Below are positions 8,070 through 15,979 of a DNA stretch of 64,000 nt, in pieces (the stretch's first letter is position 1; the number at the start of each line of letters is the position of its first letter). Made by a program: the position numbers and the translations under genes. Below the pieces are notes generated by a model, which was not told the DNA's origin, did not search any database, and saw only the letters and a list, made by a program, of their open reading frames with translations. Source of the stretch: Rhodoferax sp. (GTDB lineage: Bacteria; Pseudomonadota; Gammaproteobacteria; Burkholderiales; Burkholderiaceae_C); contig JARWZT010000010.1 of NCBI GenBank assembly GCA_029866205.1, positions 1 through 64,000 on the forward strand. The letters are read 5' to 3'.

Positions 8070-8987
8070 TCAGGCCGGCAGCGCGAACAGCGGGATGTCG
8101 TGCTTCTCGCCCAATGCGGTGAGTTGCGCACGCGTTTTGCCCGCCAAAAATGCGGCGACCGCGCTGTGCGTTGCCGGTGACATCATGGACCGAATTCCAG
8201 CGTCTGCCACGCCGGCCTGCTGGCACAGTGATTTGGCAAAATGCGGCTCAAGGGCCGCCACCGCTACGCGGCCATTCTTGCAGGGGTAAACACGGTAGCC
8301 CGCGTGTCCACCACCCACCGCTGCGCCAGGTGTGGTCAGGCCCCAGGCGCGCGGCAAAGCGAGGTAGGCAGCCGCATCGGACAAGGCCACCTGAACACGT
8401 ACGCCTTTACCGCTCTTGAGTTGCGCCAGGCGGGCTTGAAGCACCGCTTCGCTGGCCATCAGTGATCCACCCATGTCCGCGTAGAGCGTGGGCGGCAAGT
8501 CCAGCCCTTGCACCAGACCCGCTTCTGCCAAGTAGGTAAGATCGTGCCCGGGCTCTTCGGCACGGGTGTCGGGAGCACCCACAATTTCAACCATGCCCAG
8601 TGTCGGGTAAGCGCGTCGAAGGGTGGCCCAGTCAATGCCTAATTTTTTCAATGCCGAGGGCCGAAACGAGGTGATCAGCACATCGGCCTTGGCCAGTACA
8701 CGGTGCAATGCCTTTTGGCCAGCGGCAGTTTTGAGGTCGGCCTGGAGCGTTTTGACGCCTTGATGCAAGGTGGCATAGGCGCCAGGGTTGTACAAGCCCA
8801 TCGGGTCGCCGGAGCTGCCAGAGCGCGCTTGGGCTGGTGCCAGTGGCTCCAGCTTGACGCAGCTCGCGCCCATGGACTGCAGTCGCATGAGTGCCGCAGG
8901 GCCCGGCAGATTCAGTGCCAGGCTGACGATGCGCACCCCCTTGAGTGCGCGCAGGGGCTTGGCGGTGGCGGCGATGGATGCGTTCAT
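8070..8987 (-). CDS. CaiB/BaiF CoA-transferase family III protein
   Basis: The 305-residue protein carries the family III CoA-transferase fold: LKGVRIVSLALNLPGPAA at the N-terminus, DLKTAAG, and the catalytic-aspartate region GHDLTYLAEAGL with Asp149. Members transfer CoA between carboxylic acids or act as alpha-methylacyl-CoA racemases. The start at 8987 was chosen because the conserved fold begins there; the open frame continues upstream without conservation. At 305 residues it is short compared with the usual 360-400, resembling the compact racemase-like subgroup. The actual acyl substrate is unknown. Confidence 0.8.
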   Translation of the reverse strand: MNASIAATAKPLRALKGVRIVSLALNLPGPAALMRLQSMGASCVKLEPLAPAQARSGSSGDPMGLYNPGAYATLHQGVKTLQADLKTAAGQKALHRVLAKADVLITSFRPSALKKLGIDWATLRRAYPTLGMVEIVGAPDTRAEEPGHDLTYLAEAGLVQGLDLPPTLYADMGGSLMASEAVLQARLAQLKSGKGVRVQVALSDAAAYLALPRAWGLTTPGAAVGGGHAGYRVYPCKNGRVAVAALEPHFAKSLCQQAGVADAGIRSMMSPATHSAVAAFLAGKTRAQLTALGEKHDIPLFALPA

Positions 8988-9072
8988 GGTGCAGTCAAAA
9001 ATAAATGGAATTGGGGTTGGCGTTGGCGTCGATGATAGGGGCAATAATCTGCACCTCTTGGGCGGTGCGCGC

Positions 9073-10179
9073 ATGCCCCTTTGTTTGATCCTTTGCCTGG
9101 TGGCCGCTTTGACCTCTGATTTTCTCAACGCCGAACTTTTTCCTGAGCTGCCTGCGTCCCCTTCGACCCCAAAAGCACGGACTACGAAAGCCTCCAAGGT
9201 GAGCCCCGCCGCAGCGGCGGTATCCGTTGCGTCAGCGCTTGCGCCATCCCCCGAGCCGCAAACACCTGGGCCGGCAGTGCTGGAGTCCTGGGCGCAAAGC
9301 CTGGAGGCGCATCCCGATTACCGCGTTATTCGGCGCCTGCAGCCAAGACTGTTGTGGCCAGCCTCGGCAGGCCAGAAAACGCTGCAGGTGGTGGTGCTCG
9401 ATACCGAAACCACCGGGCTGAATCACACCAAGGACAAGATCATTGAAATGGCGCTGCTGCGGGTGGAAGTGGACCTGTCCACCGGACTGCCCGTTGGGGC
9501 GGTGGAGGTATTCGACGAACTGGAAGACCCTGGCATGCCCATTCCTAAGGAAGCGATGGCCATTACCGGTATCACGGACCAGGACGTAGCAGGCAAGCGG
9601 CTGGATGAGGGGCGCATTGCCGCACTGATGGACGGCGTGGACGTGGTGATCGCGCACAACGCCGGCTTTGACCGTCCCTTTTGCGAAGCGCGTTTGCCGC
9701 TGTTTCGCAACGTCGCCTGGGCCTGCTCGTTTGCGGATCTGGACTGGAAGGCGCAGGGCCGCAGCTCCAGCAAGCTCGAGGCCTTGGCACAAGGCCTTGG
9801 CCTGTTTTATGACGCCCACCGGGCAGAGATGGACTGCCACGCCCTATTGGCGGTACTCGCCGCGCCCTTGCCCAACACCCCCGAATCCACAGCGATGGCT
9901 GGTTTGTTGGCCAGCGCGCAGACGCCATTTTTTCGGCTGCAAGCGACCGGCGCGCCCTTTGATGCCAAAGATTTGCTCAAGGCCCGCGCCTACCGCTGGA
10001 ACGCCGAGTTGCGTGTCTGGCATACGCGCCTGAGCGACGAATCGGCGCTGGAGGTGGAGTGCGCTTGGCTCAAGGCTGAGGTCTACGGTCAGCGCAACGC
10101 CAGCGTGATGGTGGAAAAAGTAGATGCCTTGACCAAATATGCCGCGCGCAGCGGGGCGATGGCGCCACGCCAGTTGTGA
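9073..10179 (+). CDS. 3'-5' exonuclease (DnaQ/DEDDh family)
   Basis: From the ATG at 9073 the frame gives 368 residues. The exonuclease domain starts near residue 105 with Exo I VLDTETTGL (Asp110, Glu112), continues with Exo II in AHNAGFD, and ends with Exo III HRAEMDCHALL (H-x4-D), so all DEDDh residues are present. A C-terminal region of about 100 residues follows without a recognised domain. The protein should remove nucleotides from DNA or RNA 3' ends. The first 100 residues are rich in Ala and Pro and the true start is uncertain; a downstream start cannot be excluded. It is divergent from the CoA-transferase gene and leads into the MOSC gene. Confidence 0.8.
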   Translation: MPLCLILCLVAALTSDFLNAELFPELPASPSTPKARTTKASKVSPAAAAVSVASALAPSPEPQTPGPAVLESWAQSLEAHPDYRVIRRLQPRLLWPASAGQKTLQVVVLDTETTGLNHTKDKIIEMALLRVEVDLSTGLPVGAVEVFDELEDPGMPIPKEAMAITGITDQDVAGKRLDEGRIAALMDGVDVVIAHNAGFDRPFCEARLPLFRNVAWACSFADLDWKAQGRSSSKLEALAQGLGLFYDAHRAEMDCHALLAVLAAPLPNTPESTAMAGLLASAQTPFFRLQATGAPFDAKDLLKARAYRWNAELRVWHTRLSDESALEVECAWLKAEVYGQRNASVMVEKVDALTKYAARSGAMAPRQL

Positions 10180-10190
10180 AAGAAAGAACC

Positions 10191-10772
10191 ATGCGATTTC
10201 AGTTGCTGGGGGTGCAAGCCGCCAAGGTGCGCCGGGTCATGATCAACGGCCGAGGCGTGCCATCGGCCATGCACAAGATGGCGCTGCTCGGGCCGGCGCG
10301 CGTGGGCGCCCTGGGGCTGGAACTTGACGAGCAGGCAGATTTGTCGGTGCACGGCGGGCTTGAAAAAGCCGTTTATGCCTATCCTTCGGAACATTACGCC
10401 CACTGGCGTCAAGCCCGCCTGGATGCTGGCTTGGGCGGCATTGACGACGCTCTCGCACCCGGCGCACTGGGCGAAAACCTGACCCTGCAAGGTCTGCTGG
10501 AGGCCGATGTGTGGGTCGGCGACGTGCTGCAGTTTGACAACTGCGCGCTGCGCGTGACCCAGCCGCGCGAGCCGTGCTTCAAATTCAACGCGTCCATGGG
10601 CTTTAACCAGGCTTCAAAACAAATGGCGCAGATGGGCTATTGCGGCTTCTATCTGGCCGTGGACCAACCTGGTGCCGTACAGTCGGGTGAATGGGGCACG
10701 CTGGTCGCCGGCCCCCGCCGGGCGAGTATTCCAGAGCGCTTTCAGGCCAAACTGTTCAAACACATGCGATAA
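10191..10772 (+). CDS. MOSC domain protein (YiiM-like)
   Basis: The 193-residue protein matches the MOSC/YiiM family: LSVHGGLEKAVYAYPSEHYAHW, GENLTLQGL, and the conserved cysteine motif PREPCFK typical of molybdenum-cofactor-binding MOSC proteins. E. coli YiiM detoxifies N-hydroxylated bases; a similar molybdenum-dependent reductive role is an inference. ATG at 10191 is preceded by AAAGAAAG as ribosome-binding site. A GTG at 10176, overlapping the exonuclease stop, is a possible earlier start adding five residues. Confidence 0.85.
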   Translation: MRFQLLGVQAAKVRRVMINGRGVPSAMHKMALLGPARVGALGLELDEQADLSVHGGLEKAVYAYPSEHYAHWRQARLDAGLGGIDDALAPGALGENLTLQGLLEADVWVGDVLQFDNCALRVTQPREPCFKFNASMGFNQASKQMAQMGYCGFYLAVDQPGAVQSGEWGTLVAGPRRASIPERFQAKLFKHMR

Positions 10773-10827
10773 GTGGTAGCGGCTGCCACGGTGCCGTTCG
10801 CCTTGCGGCGCCACCCACCGCACCCCC

Positions 10828-12057
10828 TCAAGCCGCCACGTTGCACTCCCGTCGGAGCAAGGCCAGCGCGTCGTGCAGGGCGTAGTCGGCGTCACTGCGC
10901 AGGGTCGGCAGGGCGTCTTCCAGGAAGGATTCCCACATGGCCAGATAGTCGGCCTGGAATTGCGCCGGCGCATGGGTTCGCACAAAGGCCACAGCCGCGT
11001 CACTGTCAAGACCCGATTTCCGGATTTTGCGCACCAGGGTGCTGGCGGCTTTTTCGGTCAAGACCGTCTTGGGCGCGCTGCCCGCTGCCACGCACAGCAA
11101 CAGGGTGAGCAGCGAGCCCTCATCTTCATGGCCGCCGGTGGTTTTGGCCCACGTGGCAGACACGCTGCGCTCGTAGTCTTCAAGCTCCGCAAGCCCGTCT
11201 TCAAGCCAGAAATACCGTCCCAAAAACGCTGGCGTCTGGTCAAACAATTTTTTGGGTGTGGCGGTGGCGTCCATGATGCGCGGCCAGTCGGCCAGTACCG
11301 ACTGTCGCAGTGCCTCCACCGCTGGTTGCCATAGTTCAGGCAGGCCCTTGGGCAAGACCAATGGGGGCAGCCCGCCTGAGTTTGCATACTTCTTGCGCAG
11401 GGCGGCGATGAGCTGGTTAAAAGCCGGCCAGTCGGGCAGGTCAGTGCGTTTGCTCAAGCCCAGCAGCAGCGCGGTGCGGACCACCGCCTCGGCGTCTTTG
11501 CCCTCGTCTTGCAGGGCATCAACGTCCAAGTCGTATTGCGCGGCGCACCAGATGGCAGCATCCACCACATCAGCCGCGTGCTTGCGTTTGGCGTATTCAG
11601 CCTGGTAGTCGGCGTAGCTTTTGAGCGACCAGCGCTCCAGCAAGGGAATGTGCTCATCCGAAAAACTGCGGGCGTCAGCCATGCCAAAGTGGGTGTTTTG
11701 CGGCATCACGATCAGCGCCTTAAGCATGTCGGAGCCCCCCTTGGAACGCGACAACAGGGAGTTTTCGCGCAGCGTCTGGGCGGCAACTTGCAGGTCGCCG
11801 TGGCTGGCGTGTTGCAGGTTCAGGCTCACCAGGTTAACGAGCCGTTCTTTGGCCTTTTCCAGTTCCGGGCGTAAAAATTCGCTGCCAAAGTACCGGGCAA
11901 TCTGCACCATTCCTTTGGGTCCGTCGGCGCGGATGGTAGCAAGCTTGTCCTCGTCAATGAGGCCGTGTTGCAGGCCATAGGCCAGTGCTTTCTCGAAAAA
12001 AGGCCGTTCGTCAAACAGCGCCATGCCGCTCGCAGCGGTCGGGTGGGTGTCTTTCAT
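10828..12057 (-). CDS. Conserved-looking hypothetical protein, last gene of the J-domain cluster
   Basis: The 409-residue soluble protein has no signal peptide or membrane segment and no domain I recognise. It looks mostly alpha-helical, with Leu/Ala-rich amphipathic stretches and many charged residues. Examples are FLRPELEKAKERLVNL near residue 62 and a C-terminal DADYALHDALALLRREC. It follows the 251-residue gene by 20 bases and is the fourth gene of a minus-strand cluster begun by a J-domain protein. Codon use and GC content match the neighbours, so it is not obviously imported. Function unknown. Confidence 0.75.
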   Translation of the reverse strand: MKDTHPTAASGMALFDERPFFEKALAYGLQHGLIDEDKLATIRADGPKGMVQIARYFGSEFLRPELEKAKERLVNLVSLNLQHASHGDLQVAAQTLRENSLLSRSKGGSDMLKALIVMPQNTHFGMADARSFSDEHIPLLERWSLKSYADYQAEYAKRKHAADVVDAAIWCAAQYDLDVDALQDEGKDAEAVVRTALLLGLSKRTDLPDWPAFNQLIAALRKKYANSGGLPPLVLPKGLPELWQPAVEALRQSVLADWPRIMDATATPKKLFDQTPAFLGRYFWLEDGLAELEDYERSVSATWAKTTGGHEDEGSLLTLLLCVAAGSAPKTVLTEKAASTLVRKIRKSGLDSDAAVAFVRTHAPAQFQADYLAMWESFLEDALPTLRSDADYALHDALALLRRECNVAA

Positions 12058-12077
12058 GGAATGGGCGGCCCGGCGAT

Positions 12078-12833
12078 TTAGATGGCCGACTCTTCGTCGG
12101 CGTCGAGTCCTTCACGGGCGGCTGGGGTCGCTTTGCCGCGGTCCGTATCACCCGTTTCCACTTTGCCATCGTCGGCCTCCACCTCGTATTCCTCGCCCAG
12201 TCCTTGGTCGTGGGCGCGGGCCTTGGCGCGCAGCACGAGCAGCATCTCAATGAACAGGTCAGGCAGCTCGTAGCGCAGGATGTAGGCCATTTGCATCCAG
12301 TCCTGGTCGGCTACTTCATCTTCGTCCAGCCGGGCTTTGGCATAGGCGTTGGCGTACAGATCGGCCTCGGACAGCATGTCTCCGTCGTCTTCTACCGTTT
12401 CAAAGTGGCCAGTGCGGGCAAACGCTTCAACACGGCTCCAGCGTTCGGCAAAGTAGTCGGCCAAGGCTTCGCTGCCACCCTCGAGGTCACCAATGGCGGT
12501 CAAAAAAGCGACGGGGTCTGCGTCGGAGCGAAAGATCACTGAGTTCACCATGCCGCGCAAATGGGTGCGACTCAGGTCTTTGTATTGTTTTTCAATCACG
12601 ACGGCGCGGGCAAACTGGGCCGGGGTGACCAGCAAGTTGATGACTGACTCTTTGGAGTCGTCGTACTCGCGCATCACGGCCAGAATATCTTTGGCGGGCA
12701 ATTGCTCCAGCACCACCAGAAGGGCACCGTCGCCCTCGGCGTCGGCCAGTTCGACCAATGCAGATTCAGCGCCCACGATGTCGCCTGCGGCAATCAGACT
12801 TTGGGTTTTGGCAATCAGGGCCAGGTGGTTCAT
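12078..12833 (-). CDS. Hypothetical helical protein of the J-domain cluster
   Basis: The 251-residue protein is soluble and helical. Residues about 30-100 (LEQLPAKDILAVMREYDDSKE, then LLVTPAQFARAV) weakly recall the N-terminal helical superhelix of MgtE-type proteins, but there is no CBS or membrane part, so this is only a hint. The C-terminal 30 residues are acidic. It sits 20 bases upstream of the 409-residue gene and 42 bases downstream of the acidic-tail gene, all in one direction. Function unknown. Confidence 0.7.
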   Translation of the reverse strand: MNHLALIAKTQSLIAAGDIVGAESALVELADAEGDGALLVVLEQLPAKDILAVMREYDDSKESVINLLVTPAQFARAVVIEKQYKDLSRTHLRGMVNSVIFRSDADPVAFLTAIGDLEGGSEALADYFAERWSRVEAFARTGHFETVEDDGDMLSEADLYANAYAKARLDEDEVADQDWMQMAYILRYELPDLFIEMLLVLRAKARAHDQGLGEEYEVEADDGKVETGDTDRGKATPAAREGLDADEESAI

Positions 12834-12875
12834 GCGGTGTTCCTCGGGGGGTGTGCGTCGGTTGGGCGTTGCGGA

Positions 12876-13430
12876 TCAGTCTTTGCGGTCAAAGCCTTGC
12901 TCGACCATCCAGTCCTGGCCGGCTTCTTCGCGGAGTCGGGCGTCCTTTTCGTCTTCATCTTCGCCGTCAAGGTTGCCGTCACCATCCTTCTCGCGGTCAT
13001 CGTCCTCCTCGTCCTGGCTGTCATCCTTGGCGCTGGCGCGCTCGGGTTTGGCGAAAAGATATTCGAGGCCGGCCGCCACGGTCAACAGCCATTCGCCCAT
13101 GGGTTCCTTGCACAATTCGTCGGCCAGTTGGCGGGCCCAGGGTTCAAGCACGATGCTGTCACTCAGCGTGTCCCAGGCCGGAAACTCGTCCGATTCCAAG
13201 CTCAGCACATGCTCAATCAGCGCTGGATTCTTGAATCGAAAGCCTTGGTGGAACACCACGGACACCATTTCAGGACTCAGCTCCATCATCTGGCGAAGAA
13301 AGGGGAGTTCTTTGCGTCGGGCGGTCAGGCGCTGGCGCAGTACGTTTTTCCCCTCGGAGTCGAAGGTCATGTCATCAATTTCGGACGCATAGGCCGAGCG
13401 CAGCTGGCCAAAAAAGGAAGAGGTTCGCAT
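12876..13430 (-). CDS. Hypothetical protein with acidic low-complexity tail
   Basis: The 184-residue protein has a helical N-terminal part (about 1-130) ending in a long Asp/Glu-rich, Lys-containing segment around residues 135-165, then a short C-terminal helix. No family is recognised. It starts 10 bases after the J-domain gene stop, strongly suggesting co-translation. Acidic tails of this kind are often flexible and can bind basic proteins or chaperones, but this is inference. Confidence 0.7.
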   Translation of the reverse strand: MRTSSFFGQLRSAYASEIDDMTFDSEGKNVLRQRLTARRKELPFLRQMMELSPEMVSVVFHQGFRFKNPALIEHVLSLESDEFPAWDTLSDSIVLEPWARQLADELCKEPMGEWLLTVAAGLEYLFAKPERASAKDDSQDEEDDDREKDGDGNLDGEDEDEKDARLREEAGQDWMVEQGFDRKD

Positions 13431-13440
13431 AGGTCAGTTC

Positions 13441-13716
13441 TTAAATGATGCGGGACAGATAGTTGCCCCAAATGTCGCGCGCGGTTTGCTGCGGGTCGTC
13501 AAGCAGATTGCGCCGACGGTTGTCGTCATAGGCTTGTCGCTTGTCGTCGTCGGACAGTACTTCGTAGGCCGTTTGCACCGATCGAAAGCGTGCCGGTGCG
13601 TCAGGACTGGCGTTGCGGTCCGGGTGGTAATGGGCGGCCAGCCGCCGAAACGCCGTCTTGATGTCGGCAGTGCTGGCACTGCTGGGTACGCCGAGCGTGC
13701 TGTAGTGGTCCGTCAT
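13441..13716 (-). CDS. Small J-domain (DnaJ-like) co-chaperone
   Basis: This 91-residue protein is almost only a J-domain: [18 protein letters not shown], helix [16 protein letters not shown] with the essential HPD at 31-33, and helix III/IV with [15 protein letters not shown]. It lacks the Gly/Phe, zinc-finger and C-terminal parts of DnaJ, so it is a type III J-protein. It should stimulate a DnaK-type ATPase and deliver a specific client. It is the first gene of a four-gene minus-strand cluster whose other members are unrecognised, making them candidate clients or partners. Confidence 0.9.
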   Translation of the reverse strand: MTDHYSTLGVPSSASTADIKTAFRRLAAHYHPDRNASPDAPARFRSVQTAYEVLSDDDKRQAYDDNRRRNLLDDPQQTARDIWGNYLSRII

Positions 13717-13824
13717 AGCCCGCTATTGTCGCCGCCTTTACACCGGGCGGCGCTACCCGCAGCAAGTCGCAACCCACGCTGCAGGCGAATGATTACACTC
13801 AAACCAAGGCAACAGGAGACCGCC

Positions 13825-14037
13825 ATGGGTATATCTGCAGTCAATGGATCGACCTACACGCCACCGGCGCCCAAGGCGCAGCGCGTGGACACCCAACGTG
13901 CCTTGGAGTTGCATCAGCAAAATCAGCCCAGGGCGGTGGAGCGCAATAGCACCAGCACAGCAGTGACGGCGACCGAACAGCGGCGCGATGCCGCGCCGCA
14001 AAAAGACAAAGGCAGCCGGGTCGACGTCCGGGTCTGA
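13825..14037 (+). CDS. Small hypothetical protein (70 aa)
   Basis: ATG at 13825 has a good Shine-Dalgarno (AACAGGAGAC, five bases upstream of the start) and is followed shortly after its stop by a clean intrinsic terminator, so this short frame is likely expressed as its own unit. The product is hydrophilic and low in order: an N-terminal MGISAVNGSTYTPPAPKAQR, then Gln, Arg and Thr-rich sequence. No domain, signal or membrane segment is seen. It is divergent from the J-domain cluster. Function unknown. Confidence 0.6.
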   Translation: MGISAVNGSTYTPPAPKAQRVDTQRALELHQQNQPRAVERNSTSTAVTATEQRRDAAPQKDKGSRVDVRV

Positions 14038-14053
14038 GCATTTTTCCCCCTGG

Positions 14054-14075
14054 GGTGCCGCTGGCACCTTTTTTT
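14054..14075 (+). terminator. Intrinsic terminator after the 70-aa ORF
   Basis: GGTGCC (14054-14059), loop GCT, GGCACC (14063-14068), then seven T. It lies 16 bases after the stop of the small ORF and 14 bases before the next start. Confidence 0.8.
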
Positions 14076-14089
14076 GAAAGTAATTCTTC

Positions 14090-15025
14090 ATGAACCGTGT
14101 GCTCGCCCATACCGGCGCCCGATTTCCTATTGTGCAAGCCCCCATGGGCTGGATTGCCCGCAGTACCCTGGCCAGCGCCGTATCGCGCGCTGGCGGCCTT
14201 GGCATCATCGAGACTTCGTCGGGTGAGACCGAGAATTGCCAGCGCGAAATCCGCACCATGGTCGCCAGCGGCCTGCCCTTTGGGGTGAACCTGCCGATCC
14301 GATTTTTGAAAGACGACGCCATGCTGCGCTTTGTCTGCGAATCCGGGATCCGGTTCGTGACCACCTCGGCGGGCAGCCCAGCAAAATTTATTGCGCCATT
14401 AAAGGCCGCCGGCATCGTGGTGTACCACGCCGTGCCCACGGTGGACACCGCCCTCAAGTGCGTGGACGCCGGCGTGGACGGCCTGGTGGTGGAGGGCGGG
14501 GAGGGCGGCGGTTTCAAAAACCCGGAAGAGGTGAGCACGCTGGTGCTGCTACAGGCTATTCGTGAGCGTGTGGACGTGCCCCTGATTGCTGCGGGTGGCA
14601 TTGTGGATGGGCGTGGCATGGCTGCGGCTTTTGCCCTGGGCGCCGAAGCGATTCAGATGGGCACCCGCTTTGTCGCCAGTGCGGAGAGTCCTGTTCATGC
14701 CAACTACAAGCAAGCCATCGTGGACGCCCAAACCACCGGCACCTGGATGCTCAACACCCAATCCAGCCCCTGTATTCGCGCTTTGAAAACCGAGTTCACC
14801 CAGGCGATACACGCAGCGGGGCTGATGGGGGCGGATACCTTTAATGGCATTCAACAGGTCTACTTTGGCGGCGACATGAATGCCGCGCCCGCGTTGGCCG
14901 GTGAGTCTGCAGGGCTGATCCACAGTGTGGATTCAGTTGAAAAAATCATTGCAGACACGGTGGCACAGTTTCACGCAATTTCCGGACGCTTGGGTGCGAT
15001 GGCGGGGGCTGCCAATTTTGGTTAG
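14090..15025 (+). CDS. Nitronate monooxygenase/2-nitropropane dioxygenase-like FMN protein
   Basis: The 311-residue TIM-barrel protein has the N-terminal FPIVQAPMGWIA, the AGGIVDGRGMAAAFALGA phosphate/FMN region and the QMGTRF strand of the nitronate monooxygenase/FabK superfamily. In class I nitronate monooxygenases the loop reads roughly GGEAGGH with a catalytic His. Here it reads EGGEGGGF, with Phe142 in the His place, so true nitronate oxidation is doubtful. It may be an NAD(P)H-dependent flavin reductase of the same fold. It is transcribed alone and converges on the crotonase gene. Confidence 0.82.
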   Translation: MNRVLAHTGARFPIVQAPMGWIARSTLASAVSRAGGLGIIETSSGETENCQREIRTMVASGLPFGVNLPIRFLKDDAMLRFVCESGIRFVTTSAGSPAKFIAPLKAAGIVVYHAVPTVDTALKCVDAGVDGLVVEGGEGGGFKNPEEVSTLVLLQAIRERVDVPLIAAGGIVDGRGMAAAFALGAEAIQMGTRFVASAESPVHANYKQAIVDAQTTGTWMLNTQSSPCIRALKTEFTQAIHAAGLMGADTFNGIQQVYFGGDMNAAPALAGESAGLIHSVDSVEKIIADTVAQFHAISGRLGAMAGAANFG

Positions 15026-15041
15026 TCACCGTTTCAGTAGG

Positions 15042-15095
15042 TAGGGCGTACTGTCGCTGGCGGCTGGCCAAGTGCCGCAGGGCGTGACTGCCCTA
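15042..15095. terminator. Possible bidirectional stem-loop between convergent genes
   Basis: TAGGGC (15042-15047) pairs with GCCCTA (15090-15095), with an inner CTGGCGGC/GCCGCAG pairing. It lies between the convergent NMO-like and crotonase genes and touches the crotonase stop. Pairing is imperfect and there is no strong T run, so it is only a likely structure. Confidence 0.35.
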
Positions 15096-15818
15096 TAAAG
15101 TCCGCCCCATCCGTTGCGCCATATCGGCTGGCAGGCCAAAAGGCAATGTCCGCTCAAACTCCAGTGCTGCCGCATGCGTGCGTTCGTCGGCCGCAGCAAG
15201 CAGCGCTTTGACGATGCGATTGGTGCCTGCTGAGTTGGCCAATATTTCGGCCACCAAGCTTGCAATGGCTGCGTCGATTTCGGTCTCGGGCAGGCAATGG
15301 TCTACCAGTCCAATTTCCAGCGCCTGGCGTGCACTGATACGTCGGCTGGTGAACATGAGTTCCTTGGCGGTAGAGCGTCCCACGCGCTGGGGCAGTCGCA
15401 CCGACATGCCCCACGCGGGTACCAAACCCCATTGGCCATGGGTGTCGCCGAGTTTGGCCGACTCGCTTGCCACCAAGATGTCACAACCCAGGGCGAGTTC
15501 CAGGCCCCCGGTAAGGCAGTGGCCGTGGATGCGGGCCACCGTAGGCTGGGGAAGGCGTGCCAGCGCGTCAATCGTCTCGGCGGCGAAGGTTTCGTCCATG
15601 TCGGCGCTGATGGTCGACAGATCGTGCCCCGCGCAAAATGATCGGCCGGCCCCTTGCAGCAGCACACAACCGATGGTGTCGTCGCTGGCAATGGCGTCGA
15701 GGTGGGTGCGCAGGTCGAAAAAGCTCTGGGGCGACAGCGCGTTGAGTTTGTCCGGGCGGTTCAGGGTGAGGGTGGCCAGGCCCTGGGCGTCGCGGCGCGT
15801 GACGAATGCTGCTTGCAT
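15093..15818 (-). CDS. Enoyl-CoA hydratase/isomerase (crotonase) family protein
   Basis: The 241-residue protein has the crotonase signature: oxyanion-hole segments SFCAGHDL (residues 60-67) and HGHCLTGGLELALGCD (98-113), with Glu107 at the first catalytic Glu position. At the position of the second hydratase Glu, my alignment by eye puts His127 (GDTHGQWGL), so ordinary enoyl-CoA hydration is uncertain and isomerase or hydrolase chemistry is possible. The ATG at 15818 begins the conserved fold; the longer open frame upstream is unconserved. It converges on the NMO-like gene and is divergent from the sulfatase gene. Confidence 0.85.
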   Translation of the reverse strand: MQAAFVTRRDAQGLATLTLNRPDKLNALSPQSFFDLRTHLDAIASDDTIGCVLLQGAGRSFCAGHDLSTISADMDETFAAETIDALARLPQPTVARIHGHCLTGGLELALGCDILVASESAKLGDTHGQWGLVPAWGMSVRLPQRVGRSTAKELMFTSRRISARQALEIGLVDHCLPETEIDAAIASLVAEILANSAGTNRIVKALLAAADERTHAAALEFERTLPFGLPADMAQRMGRTL

Positions 15819-15979
15819 GGGAATGGCCCTTTTGTGAAAGCAAAAAATCATTCTAGAACCGCGCCCCGTCGACCTGTTGGCGTCTGTGCCATCTATGTAA
15901 TTTTGTGCAAATTGCGATTTTTTGCTACGCATAATCTGGGGCGTCGCTTGCCCCCGGGCTGAGTTTTTACGCACTACAA

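Noticed and set aside
7866..8289. Short plus-strand frames in the hairpin region
   Set aside because: No RBS and no conserved-looking sequence; they arise from the palindromic GC-rich DNA.
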